NCBI GenBank assembly: GCA_023145595.1
Contig: JAGLDM010000321.1
Location: forward strand, 1 to 6,551
Length of the DNA stretch: 6,551 nucleotides
Reading direction: 5' to 3'
From: Flavobacteriaceae bacterium
Lineage (GTDB): Bacteria; Bacteroidota; Bacteroidia; Flavobacteriales; Flavobacteriaceae
Below are positions 1 through 6,022 of the stretch, in pieces. Both the position numbers and the translations under genes were made by a program. The notes beneath the pieces are model-generated. The model did not search any database. It was not told the DNA's origin and worked only from the letters and a program-made list of their open reading frames with translations. How positions within the stretch are numbered: position 1 is the first letter of the stretch; the number at the start of each line of letters is the position of its first letter.

Positions 1-239
1 AAATATTTTGCAACTCCTTCTGGATTAATCCACTCACGACCTCTTAAGTTGATAGAGACTTTTACATCTTGACCTACGCTGTATGAATTTAATAAATCAC
101 ATTTGTCTTGAACAAATTCAATCATTATCATTTGAGGATATTGCTCATCTGTAGTTACTACCAATTCTCTTTTTCTAAAACCGCTCGCTCCAAAAGTTTG
201 CTCTGCATTGATTAATTTAATTTTCCCTGTTACTTCCAT
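1..239 (-). CDS. DUF3127 domain protein, 3' end beyond window edge
   Basis: The reverse strand reads from an ATG at 239-237 through 79 codons without a stop to the left edge, so the C-terminus is missing. The protein begins MEVTGKIKLINAEQTFGASG and continues with a KRELVVTTDEQYPQ segment, VGQDVKVSINLRGREW and NPEGVAKYF. I recognise this as the DUF3127 family, small proteins widespread in Bacteroidota; their function is not established. The alternating hydrophobic pattern and the final strands look like a small beta-barrel of OB-fold type, which would suggest nucleic-acid binding, but this is inference. No Shine-Dalgarno sequence precedes the start; the upstream bases are A-rich, as usual in this phylum. 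It is divergent from the histidine kinase gene across a 299-bp gap. Confidence 0.85.
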   Translation of the reverse strand, partial: MEVTGKIKLINAEQTFGASGFRKRELVVTTDEQYPQMIMIEFVQDKCDLLNSYSVGQDVKVSINLRGREWINPEGVAKY

Positions 240-312
240 CGTTTGATTGTTTGTTAATTAGGCTAAAGTGCTTAACCGCACTCATGTCATATTTATATTA
301 AAAATTCAGTAG

Positions 313-320
313 CAAATGTA
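313..320 (-). promoter_or_regulatory. Putative -7 promoter element for the DUF3127 gene
   Basis: On the reverse strand the bases read TACATTTG, an exact match to the Bacteroidota -7 consensus TAnnTTTG, 73 bases upstream of the DUF3127 start. No good TTG -33 element lies at the expected 17-23 base spacing, so only half of the promoter is recognisable. In DNA this A+T-rich the 8-mer occurs by chance several times per window, so position is the main support. Confidence 0.4.
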
Positions 321-387
321 TGTTTTTTTACACGTAAGCGGCTTATGATTTGGAAAGGATGTTTCTCAAACTTATCAACATTCTACT

Positions 388-422
388 TTTTTAGGTTTGA
401 CATTAGTGTTGTCAACTAAAAA
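388..422. repeat. Imperfect inverted repeat (13 bp, 2-nt bulge)
   Basis: Left arm TTTTTAG-GT-TTGACA (388-402) and right arm TGTCAACTAAAAA (410-422) pair over 13 bases with a two-base bulge (395-396) and a seven-base loop. Neither strand has a T-tract after the 3' arm, so it does not read as an intrinsic terminator. It lies about 100 bases upstream of the kinase -7 element and about 70 bases upstream of the DUF3127 -7 element. It could be an operator or a structured DNA or RNA element; function unknown. Confidence 0.45.
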
Positions 423-525
423 TAAAATAAATAGAATCGAGCTAATGAAAAGAGAATAAATCGTATAGATATTTGATCACATATAATATCAGTTTAATAA
501 AGTAGTTATATCTATATATAAATTT

Positions 526-533
526 TATATTTG
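526..533 (+). promoter_or_regulatory. Putative -7 promoter element abutting the histidine kinase start
   Basis: TATATTTG matches TAnnTTTG exactly and ends only five bases before the kinase ATG at 539. If used, transcription would start at or within a few bases of the ATG and give a leaderless or nearly leaderless mRNA. There is no clear -33 TTG, and the surrounding DNA is almost pure A/T, so chance occurrence is a serious alternative. Confidence 0.35.
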
Positions 534-538
534 TGTTA

Positions 539-1717
539 ATGACTACTAGTAAATCGAAATTATTAAGAGGAATAGGCATTGGTGGGTCTTTCGTAATTGT
601 AAGCCTTATTTTATGGAATACGTATGTGTTTTTTCAGAAGTTCAAATCTGAGGAGCGTCAAAAAATGGAAATACTCGGACAGGTGTATGAAAGTTTGGGA
701 AACTTAGATTTAGATGCAGATATCCGTCTTGAAACCTATATTATAGAGAAATTCACTTATGTTCCCATGATTATTGTAAATCAGCACGGAACCATTATAA
801 ATTGGAATAGAACAGGGGTGCGGCCAATGAGTAATTTTGATTCTTTGAGTGTTAAGGAGCAAGCGGTTTTAAGAGATAAATTGCTTTTGATGAAAGGTCA
901 AAACAAACCGATTCCATTTAGTTATCATGGGCCTAATACTAGTATTGAGCAAACCGTTTATTATCAGGATTCTGAATTGTTAGCGAAGTTAAAATACTAT
1001 CCCATTGCTCTTATTCTCATTTTATTGTTGTTTGTACTTGTGACCTTATTCTATTTCCGGTCGGTTAAGTCGGCTGAAAACAATAGATTATGGACGGGTA
1101 TGGCAAAAGAAACGGCACATCAAATTGGTACGCCATTGTCTTCTTTATTAGGGTGGATAGAATTACTTCGATTAGAAAATGTAGATGAAAATTATATTGT
1201 AGAAATAGAAAAAGATGTCAATCGACTAAATGTCATTGCCGAGCGTTTCTCTAAAATTGGCTCGATGCCTATACTTCAAAAATACAATATTGTTTTTGAA
1301 ACCCGAAATGCTATTTCTTATTTAAAATCTAGAAATTCAAAACAAATTAAATTTAATTTTAATAATCAAGCAACTGTATTATATTCTAATATTAATCTGC
1401 AACTTTTTGGTTGGGTGATTGAGAATCTAGTTAAAAATGCGATTGACTCCATGAAAGGCAAAGGGGAACTGAATATAGAAATTAAAGAAGATTTAAAAAA
1501 TATTCACATTCTAATTTCTGATACAGGAAAAGGAATTCCAAAAAACATAAGAAGTCAAATTTTTGATCCTGGGTTTACTACTAAAAAACGCGGTTGGGGG
1601 TTAGGACTTTCATTGTCAAGACGTATTGTAGAAGAATATCACAAAGGTGAGATTTATGTAAAGTCTTCTGAAATAAATAAAGGAACGACGTTCTGTGTGA
1701 CTTTAAAAAAGTTATAA
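539..1717 (+). CDS. Membrane sensor histidine kinase, orphan
   Basis: This is a 392-residue two-component sensor kinase. A transmembrane helix at about residues 11-32 (FVIVSLILWNTYVFF) is followed by an extracytoplasmic region of about 120 residues and a second helix at about 154-173 (PIALILILLLFVLVTLFYF). The dimerisation/phosphoacceptor helix AKETAHQIGTPLSSL has His194. The ATPase domain has an N-box ENLVKNAIDSM (about 295-305), a G1 box SDTGKGI (about 327-333) and a G2 box GWGLGLSLSRRIVEE (about 352-366). It should autophosphorylate at His194 and pass phosphate to an unknown response regulator, since none is encoded nearby. Glutamine follows the phosphoacceptor where glutamate or aspartate is usual. 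I chose ATG 539 over GTG 533 because the GTG overlaps the putative -7 element and adds only two residues. It ends in a stop-codon overlap with the convergent HIT gene. Confidence 0.9.
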   Translation: MTTSKSKLLRGIGIGGSFVIVSLILWNTYVFFQKFKSEERQKMEILGQVYESLGNLDLDADIRLETYIIEKFTYVPMIIVNQHGTIINWNRTGVRPMSNFDSLSVKEQAVLRDKLLLMKGQNKPIPFSYHGPNTSIEQTVYYQDSELLAKLKYYPIALILILLLFVLVTLFYFRSVKSAENNRLWTGMAKETAHQIGTPLSSLLGWIELLRLENVDENYIVEIEKDVNRLNVIAERFSKIGSMPILQKYNIVFETRNAISYLKSRNSKQIKFNFNNQATVLYSNINLQLFGWVIENLVKNAIDSMKGKGELNIEIKEDLKNIHILISDTGKGIPKNIRSQIFDPGFTTKKRGWGLGLSLSRRIVEEYHKGEIYVKSSEINKGTTFCVTLKKL

Positions 1718-2101
1718 ATTCGATGAAATTAATTTTGCAGTCTCCTCAAATTCTTCTTTAGTCAACGAAACTTTCTTTTGGAATTGGATATCTGCCATTG
1801 CGTTTAATGGAATTAAATGCACATGTACATGAGGCACCTCTAAACCGATAATTGACATTCCCACTCGATTACACGGAATTGCTTTTTCAATAGCTAAACC
1901 AATTTTTCTAGAAAACTCCATCAAACTTGAGTAGGTGTTTTGATCTAAATCTAATAATTTATCAACCTCCTTTTTAGGAACAACTAACGTATGTCCTTTT
2001 GCATTCGGGTTCACATCTAAAAAAGCAATAAATTTATCATTCTCAGCTATTTTGTAACACGGAATTTCACCATTGATGATTTTTGTAAATATAGATGCCA
2101 T
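1712..2101 (-). CDS. HIT-family nucleotide hydrolase/transferase (HINT/Hit type)
   Basis: A 129-residue protein of the histidine-triad superfamily. The N-terminus MASIFTKIINGEIPCYKIAE is typical of bacterial HIT proteins. A GHTLVVPKKEV segment (residues 36-46) precedes the C-terminal triad EVPHVHVHLIPL (about 88-99), in which His91, His93 and His95 form HxHxH. Family members hydrolyse nucleoside phosphoramidates or dinucleoside polyphosphates through a nucleotidyl-histidine intermediate in the cytoplasm; the exact substrate cannot be read from sequence. It is the second gene of a greA-HIT operon: the greA stop and this start overlap by one base (TAATG), implying translational coupling. Its own stop lies in the TTATAA palindrome shared with the convergent kinase gene. 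Full length for the family. Confidence 0.93.
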   Translation of the reverse strand: MASIFTKIINGEIPCYKIAENDKFIAFLDVNPNAKGHTLVVPKKEVDKLLDLDQNTYSSLMEFSRKIGLAIEKAIPCNRVGMSIIGLEVPHVHVHLIPLNAMADIQFQKKVSLTKEEFEETAKLISSNL

Positions 2102-2574
2102 TATCTTGATATTTCTATGATTTCAAATTTCATAATACCATTAGGTACTTGAATTTCGGCAATATCACCAACAACAGTTCCGAGTAGTCCTTTTCCAATA
2201 GGTGAGTTTACAGAGATTTTACCTTGTTTTAAATCCGCTTCAGAATCGGCAACTAAAGTATAGGTGACTTCCATTTTATTGGCGGTATTTCTAATTTTTA
2301 CTTTTGATAAAATCAATACTTTCGAATTGTCGAATTGAGACTCATCAATGATTCTAGCAGTAGAAAAAACCTGCTTCATTTTAGCGATTTTTAATTCTAA
2401 AAGCGACTGTTCTTCCTTTGCAGCATGGTATTCTGCATTTTCACTTAAATCACCTTTATCTCTAGCATCAGCAATTTCTTGAGTAACACGAGGTCGCTCA
2501 CGCCCCTCTAAATGCTCTAATTCATCTTTTAGTTTCTTAAACCCTTCAGGTGTGTAATATGAAATGTCACTCAT
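2101..2574 (-). CDS. greA: Transcript cleavage factor GreA
   Basis: A 157-residue protein, the standard GreA length. The N-terminal coiled-coil hairpin spans about residues 1-75 and carries the tip motif ARDKGDLSENAEYHAAKEEQ, in which Asp42 and Glu45 are the acidic residues that position the catalytic Mg2+ when the coiled coil enters the RNA polymerase secondary channel. The C-terminal globular FKBP-like domain includes SPIGKGLLGTVVGD (about 124-137). GreA rescues backtracked polymerase by stimulating cleavage of the nascent RNA 3' end. It is the first gene of a leftward operon with the HIT gene, joined at TAATG. A promoter with both -33 and -7 elements and a possibly structured leader lie upstream. 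Confidence 0.97.
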   Translation of the reverse strand: MSDISYYTPEGFKKLKDELEHLEGRERPRVTQEIADARDKGDLSENAEYHAAKEEQSLLELKIAKMKQVFSTARIIDESQFDNSKVLILSKVKIRNTANKMEVTYTLVADSEADLKQGKISVNSPIGKGLLGTVVGDIAEIQVPNGIMKFEIIEISR

Positions 2575-2615
2575 AACTCATCATTTTATTAAACAAAAAA
2601 TCCCAAAACCAAAAT

Positions 2616-2649
2616 TAGGCATGAGACCTGTGCCTACTAATCGTGTAGG
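2616..2649 (-). promoter_or_regulatory. Possible structured leader of greA with two exclusive hairpins
   Basis: In the leftward transcript one segment can pair two ways. With 2645-2649 it forms CCTAC/GTAGG (loop 2638-2644). With 2616-2621 it forms TAGGCA/TGCCTA (loop 2622-2630). Both use bases 2633-2636, so the two hairpins exclude each other. A U-rich run follows, but its longest T stretch begins about 15 bases beyond the second hairpin, which is poor for an intrinsic terminator. I recognise no known riboswitch class. The stems are only 5-6 bp. Confidence 0.3.
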
Positions 2650-2656
2650 TGCGTGG

Positions 2657-2689
2657 CAAATATACAAAATATTTGTAAATTGCGACCAA
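2657..2689 (-). promoter_or_regulatory. greA promoter (Bacteroidota -33/-7)
   Basis: On the reverse strand TTG (2689-2687) is followed after 22 bases by TATATTTG (2664-2657), matching the Bacteroidota consensus TTG-N17-23-TAnnTTTG. This is the only promoter in the window with both elements at the accepted spacing. It predicts a start near 2650 and a greA leader of about 75 nt. Confidence 0.6.
2668..2675 (+). promoter_or_regulatory. Near-consensus -7 element for the lipoprotein gene
   Basis: AATATTTG differs from TAnnTTTG at its first base. It is one arm of a perfect 7-bp inverted repeat, CAAATAT (2657-2663) and ATATTTG (2669-2675), whose other arm is the greA -7 element, so two promoters would face away from each other with overlapping melting regions. 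No rightward -33 TTG is visible. The predicted leader is about 28 nt. Confidence 0.3.
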
Positions 2690-2708
2690 TTAAAATGAAT
2701 CCCAAAAG

Positions 2709-3125
2709 ATGTTTGGAAAAAAAATAATTTTAGTATTGTTATTATTCATTCTTTTCAGTTGTGAAAGTACAGAGGATAATAGACGTTGTAATATTATAAA
2801 TAACCAAACTATTAATTTGGCAAATCCACAATTTATTAATTTACAAGTTCCTGGTGGTTGGGCGTATGCAAACGGTGGTGCAAGAGGACTTGTTATTTAT
2901 AACTTCGGAAATAATTTTAAAGCATTTAGTCGTGAATGCCCTGCAGATAGAACTTGCACGGAACCAATGACGATGTTAAATGATATCAAGTTGGTTTGTT
3001 CTTGTGACGATTCGGAATATAGTATCCTAGACGGCTCTCCACAAACACCTGGTTTTAATCAGTCTGTATGCGAGTTTCGGGTGTATAAGGCGAGTGGCTC
3101 TATTTTAAATATCACAAATTTTTAA
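2709..3125 (+). CDS. Lipoprotein with degenerate Rieske-like domain
   Basis: A 138-residue putative lipoprotein. The signal peptide MFGKKIILVLLLFILFSC ends at lipobox Cys18, predicting export and acylation; with no acidic cue readable with confidence, the final membrane is unknown. The mature part contains GGARGLVIYNFGNNFKAFSR, then Cys77-Pro-Ala79 with Cys83, then Cys97-Ser-Cys99-Asp100 within LVCSCDDSEYSILDGSP. That spacing and the SEYSILDGSP ending resemble the two cluster-binding loops of Rieske domains (CxH and CxCH, then GSxF), but the two His positions are Ala79 and Asp100. A Rieske [2Fe-2S] cluster is therefore unlikely, although the Cys83-Cys99 pair could keep the Rieske disulfide. 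Similar proteins occur beside greA in other flavobacteria as far as I recall. Function unknown. It starts 134 bases from greA, divergently. Confidence 0.8.
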   Translation: MFGKKIILVLLLFILFSCESTEDNRRCNIINNQTINLANPQFINLQVPGGWAYANGGARGLVIYNFGNNFKAFSRECPADRTCTEPMTMLNDIKLVCSCDDSEYSILDGSPQTPGFNQSVCEFRVYKASGSILNITNF

Positions 3126-3147
3126 GTTTTATTTGATTTCGTATGAT

Positions 3148-3155
3148 TACTTTTG
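3148..3155 (+). promoter_or_regulatory. Putative -7 element for purK
   Basis: TACTTTTG matches TAnnTTTG exactly, 17 bases before the preferred purK start at 3173. No TTG is found 17-23 bases upstream (a TTTG at 3132-3135 is only 12 bases away). The position supports GTG 3173 over ATG 3143, because ATG 3143 would lie upstream of the transcription start. purK could also be read through from the lipoprotein gene, which ends at 3125 with no terminator between. Confidence 0.35.
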
Positions 3156-3172
3156 TTGGAAAGATACAAAAG

Positions 3173-4330
3173 GTGAAAAATTATTTTTCTTCAGATTTTA
3201 AATTAGGAGTTCTAGGAGGCGGTCAACTAGGAAAAATGCTACTTACCGAGACCCAAAAATTTGACATTTACACAAAAATATTAGACAATTCTTTAGAGGC
3301 GCCGTGTGCTCAAATTTGCAATGAATTTGTAGTGGGAGATTTAATGAATTATGATGATGTCTATCAATTTGGTCAAACTGTAGATGTTTTAACTTTTGAA
3401 ATAGAACTCGTAAATATTGATGCTTTAGAAGCCCTTGAAAAAGAAGGTAAAAAAGTATATCCTTCTTCAAAAACACTTCGAATTATTCAAAATAAAGCCA
3501 CTCAGAAAAAGTTTTATGTAGAGCATCAAATTCCGACTGCAGCATTTTCTAGTTTTGATAATTTAAGCGGATTGCAAGCCGAATTAAAAAATGACAACAT
3601 AGAATTTCCTTTTGTCTGGAAAGCAGCCGAATTTGGATATGACGGGAATGGTGTTAAGATTATTCGATCTATAAATGACATTGAGAGTCTTCCAAATGTG
3701 GAATGTATTGCTGAAAAGTTAATTCCCTTTAAAAATGAATTAGCGGTTATTGTCGCTAGAAATAGTAATGGCGAAGTAAAAACATACCCAGTGGTTGAAA
3801 TGGAATTTCATCCAGAAGCAAACCAAGTAGAATATGTTATTTGCCCTGCAAGAATTCCACAAGAAATTGCTAAAAAAGCAAATGAGGTTGCGTTAAAAGT
3901 TGCTTCAAAAATTAAACATATAGGTTTGTTGGCTGTTGAATTGTTTCAAACAGAAAATGACGAAATCATTGTAAATGAAGTCGCGCCTAGAACACACAAT
4001 AGTGGGCATTATAGTATTGAAGCCTCTTATACAAGTCAGTTTGAGCAGCATTTAAGAACCGTTTTGAATTTACCATTAGGTGATACTTCTAGCAAGGTAG
4101 CAGGAGTGATGGTAAATTTGGTGGGAGAAGAAGGATATAGTGGAGATGTGGTTTATGAAAGTATTGAAGAAATTCTTAAAATTGATGGTGTAACACCTCA
4201 TATTTACGGTAAAAAACAAACCCGACCTTTTCGGAAAATGGGACATGTTACTATTGTAAATCCTGATATGGAAGAAGCACGAAGAATTGCTGAGGTGGTT
4301 AAGAGAACGATTCGAGTAATTTCGAAATAA
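3173..4330 (+). CDS. purK: N5-carboxyaminoimidazole ribonucleotide synthetase PurK
   Basis: An ATP-grasp ligase that converts AIR, bicarbonate and ATP to N5-CAIR in cytoplasmic purine synthesis. Numbered from GTG 3173 (385 residues), the N-terminal Rossmann-like segment has GVLGGGQLGKM (12-22). The ATP-grasp part has FPFVWKAAEFGYDGNGVK with Lys150 and the glycine loop GYDGNG (155-160). The metal/substrate signature NEVAPRTHNSGHY lies at 268-280, followed by SQFEQHLR. The reading frame extends upstream to ATG 3143, but flavobacterial PurK proteins usually begin just at the equivalent of KNYFSSDFKLG, and GTG 3173 gives exactly M-KNYFSSDFKLG; a putative -7 element also falls between the two candidates. 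purE follows after 27 bases, and a terminator closes the pair. Confidence 0.95.
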   Translation: MKNYFSSDFKLGVLGGGQLGKMLLTETQKFDIYTKILDNSLEAPCAQICNEFVVGDLMNYDDVYQFGQTVDVLTFEIELVNIDALEALEKEGKKVYPSSKTLRIIQNKATQKKFYVEHQIPTAAFSSFDNLSGLQAELKNDNIEFPFVWKAAEFGYDGNGVKIIRSINDIESLPNVECIAEKLIPFKNELAVIVARNSNGEVKTYPVVEMEFHPEANQVEYVICPARIPQEIAKKANEVALKVASKIKHIGLLAVELFQTENDEIIVNEVAPRTHNSGHYSIEASYTSQFEQHLRTVLNLPLGDTSSKVAGVMVNLVGEEGYSGDVVYESIEEILKIDGVTPHIYGKKQTRPFRKMGHVTIVNPDMEEARRIAEVVKRTIRVISK

Positions 4331-4357
4331 CGATTAGATAATATTAAAATTTAGAAT

Positions 4358-4843
4358 ATGAGTAAAGTAGGAATTATCATGGGAAGCAATTCAGATCTTC
4401 CAGTAATGCAAGGAGCAATTGACATATTGCAAAGTTTTGATATAGAAGTAGAAGTTGATATTGTTTCAGCACATCGAACTCCAGATAAATTATTTGATTA
4501 TGCTAAAAATGCACATACTCGCGGAATTTCAGTAATTATTGCTGGTGCTGGAGGTGCTGCACATTTACCCGGAATGGTGGCTGCTATGAGTCCGTTACCA
4601 ATCATAGGAGTGCCCGTAAAATCTCGAAATTCTATTGATGGTTGGGATTCTATTTTATCTATTTTACAAATGCCTTCGGGTGTGCCTGTTGCAACTGTTG
4701 CTCTTGATGGAGCAACCAATGCAGGGATATTAGCTGCGCAAATTATTGGTTCTGCTGATAAATGTGTATTGGATAAAATTATTTTTTATAAGGAAAGTTT
4801 GAAGGTGAAAGTAAATGAGGCTTCCGAAGAAATGAAGAAATAA
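4358..4843 (+). CDS. purE: N5-carboxyaminoimidazole ribonucleotide mutase PurE (class I)
   Basis: A 161-residue class I PurE that moves the carboxylate of N5-CAIR to give CAIR, the step directly after PurK. The phosphate-binding start VGIIMGSNSDLP (4-15) and the catalytic SAHRTP with His39 are intact. Further conserved blocks are GAGGAAHLPGMVAA, GVPVKS, and DGWDSILSILQMPSGVPVAT, which contribute to the active sites of the usual homo-octamer. Presence of PurK next to it and the class I pattern indicate the two-step bacterial route rather than direct AIR carboxylation. No Shine-Dalgarno sequence is seen; the 27-base gap to purK is A/T-rich and contains no promoter match, so the two are probably one transcript. 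Confidence 0.97.
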   Translation: MSKVGIIMGSNSDLPVMQGAIDILQSFDIEVEVDIVSAHRTPDKLFDYAKNAHTRGISVIIAGAGGAAHLPGMVAAMSPLPIIGVPVKSRNSIDGWDSILSILQMPSGVPVATVALDGATNAGILAAQIIGSADKCVLDKIIFYKESLKVKVNEASEEMKK

Positions 4844-4858
4844 GACAACTTAAATATT

Positions 4859-4902
4859 CAAAAAAAGGCTCTTAAATGTATAAATTTAAGAGCCTTTTTT
4901 TG
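4859..4902 (+). terminator. Strong intrinsic terminator after purE
   Basis: A perfect stem pairs 4859-4877 with 4884-4902 (19 bp including the outer C-G pair) around the six-base loop GTATAA. The core is GGCTCTTAAAT/ATTTAAGAGCC, flanked by an A-tract on the left and a run of seven T (4895-4901) on the right, so it could act in both directions. It separates the pur genes from metH. Confidence 0.92.
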
Positions 4903-4938
4903 GCTTAGTAAAAAATAGTTATTTATTCTATTAATGAA

Positions 4939-4946
4939 TATCTTTG
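4939..4946 (+). promoter_or_regulatory. Putative -7 element of the metH operon
   Basis: TATCTTTG matches TAnnTTTG exactly, 78 bases before the metH1 start and 37 bases after the purE terminator. A -33 TTG is not evident. The implied leader of about 70 nt ends with AAGGT overlapping the GTG start, which can pair with ACCTT at 4993-4997; no known SAM or cobalamin riboswitch is recognisable. Confidence 0.45.
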
Positions 4947-5023
4947 TAAACTTAATAATGCTTTCTTAAAGTCGGTGCGTATTTTATGAGATACCTTCAA
5001 AGAATGCTAAGAATTATGTAAAG

Positions 5024-6022
5024 GTGAGTCAGATTAAAGACATATTACAAGAAAAAATTCTCATACTCGATGGAGCAATGGGGACGATGATACAACGTCA
5101 TAATTTTTCAGAAGAAGATTATAGAGGTGAGCAATTTAAAGACTTTCACACTTCGGTAAAGGGGAATAATGATATGTTATCCATTACCCAACCAGAGGCG
5201 ATTAAAGAAATCCATCGAAAATATTTTAACGCTGGAGCAGACATCGTAGAAACCAATACATTTTCATCTACCACTATTGGTATGGCTGATTATGACATGG
5301 AAGACTGGGTATATGAATTGAATTATAGGTCGGCAATAATAGCCAAAGAAGTCGCGGCAGAATTTGCTATTTCTGAACCGGATAAACCACGTTTTGTAGC
5401 GGGTTCAATCGGCCCAACAAATAGAACGGCTAGCATGTCTCCCGATGTAAATGACCCAGGATTTAGAGCGGTAACTTTTGATGATTTAAGAATTGCCTAT
5501 AAGCAACAAGTAGAAGCCTTGGTAGATGGCGGAGTGGATGTTTTATTAGTAGAAACCGTATTTGACACCTTAAATGCAAAAGCGGCATTGTTTGCCATTG
5601 AAGAGGTAAATGATGAAAAGGGGCTCCAAATTCCGATTATGGTAAGTGGAACTATTACTGATGCATCAGGTAGAACTTTATCTGGTCAAACAGCAGAAGC
5701 CTTTTTAATTTCGGTATCACATATTGATTTGATGACTGTCGGATTTAATTGTGCTCTAGGAGCCAATCAATTAACACCTTATTTACAAGTGGTTTCAGAC
5801 AAAGCGCCCTTTGGAATTTCGGCACATCCTAATGCAGGGCTGCCAAATGCTTTCGGTGAATATGATGAAACTCCAGAAGAAATGGCAATTCAAATCAAGG
5901 AGTATTTAGACAAAGGTTTGATTAATATTATTGGAGGGTGTTGCGGAACAACTCCAGAGCATATTAAAGCAATTGCGGAGGTGGCAAAGGATTATAAGCC
6001 GAGGTTGGTTGATGGTGATTAG
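5024..6022 (+). CDS. metH1: Methionine synthase, homocysteine-binding half (split MetH, N-terminal part)
   Basis: A 332-residue protein equal to the first module of cobalamin-dependent methionine synthase, the Zn2+-dependent homocysteine S-methyltransferase barrel. Diagnostic blocks are ILDGAMGTMIQRHNF (14-28), QPEAIKEIHRKYFNAGADIV (56-75), ETNTFSSTTIGMADY (76-90), AGSIGPTNRTASMSPDV (126-142) and ETVFDTLNAKAA (177-188). The zinc ligands are all present: Cys243 in VGFNCALGAN, and Cys306-Cys307 in IIGGCCGTTPEH. The pterin and cobalamin modules are absent here and start in the partial gene at 6452, the usual two-gene arrangement in flavobacteria. The start is GTG 5024: an in-frame stop lies at 4967-4969 and no ATG is available between. 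The last residues LVDGD and the TAG stop fall in the GTTG-rich repeat, so the C-terminal tail appears altered by it. Confidence 0.95.
   Translation: MSQIKDILQEKILILDGAMGTMIQRHNFSEEDYRGEQFKDFHTSVKGNNDMLSITQPEAIKEIHRKYFNAGADIVETNTFSSTTIGMADYDMEDWVYELNYRSAIIAKEVAAEFAISEPDKPRFVAGSIGPTNRTASMSPDVNDPGFRAVTFDDLRIAYKQQVEALVDGGVDVLLVETVFDTLNAKAALFAIEEVNDEKGLQIPIMVSGTITDASGRTLSGQTAEAFLISVSHIDLMTVGFNCALGANQLTPYLQVVSDKAPFGISAHPNAGLPNAFGEYDETPEEMAIQIKEYLDKGLINIIGGCCGTTPEHIKAIAEVAKDYKPRLVDGD

Larger units (their letters stand above)
240..538. other. Divergent intergenic region
   Basis: These 299 bases between the DUF3127 and histidine kinase genes hold no convincing coding sequence, tRNA or terminator. They contain one TAnnTTTG match facing each gene, an imperfect dyad at 388-422, and a short palindrome TAAGC-G-GCTTA at 335-345. 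The palindrome lies 15-25 bases upstream of the leftward -7 element, where a repressor could interfere with polymerase. From about 416 to 538 the DNA is extremely A+T-rich. Confidence 0.7.

Noticed and set aside
388..422. Intrinsic terminator
   Set aside because: The 3' arm is followed by A-rich rather than T-rich sequence on both strands, and no gene ends close by.
3243..3476. Open frame on the minus strand within purK
   Set aside because: Antisense to the conserved N-terminal half of purK; the translation has no recognisable features and the purK frame is unambiguous.
4498..4719. Open frame on the minus strand within purE
   Set aside because: It mirrors the conserved glycine/alanine-rich PurE coding sequence; no independent evidence of coding.
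4934..4969. 11-codon open frame upstream of metH1 as a leader peptide
   Set aside because: It overlaps the likely -7 promoter element and has no codon pattern suggesting attenuation, such as runs of Met codons.
4947..5023. SAM-II or other riboswitch in the metH1 leader (ATGCTAAGAA resembles a SAM-II GCTAA core)
   Set aside because: The remaining pseudoknot helices and the U-rich loop of SAM-II cannot be laid out on this sequence, and no SAM-I or cobalamin-riboswitch landmarks are visible. Only a 5-bp ACCTT/AAGGT pairing over the start was found.
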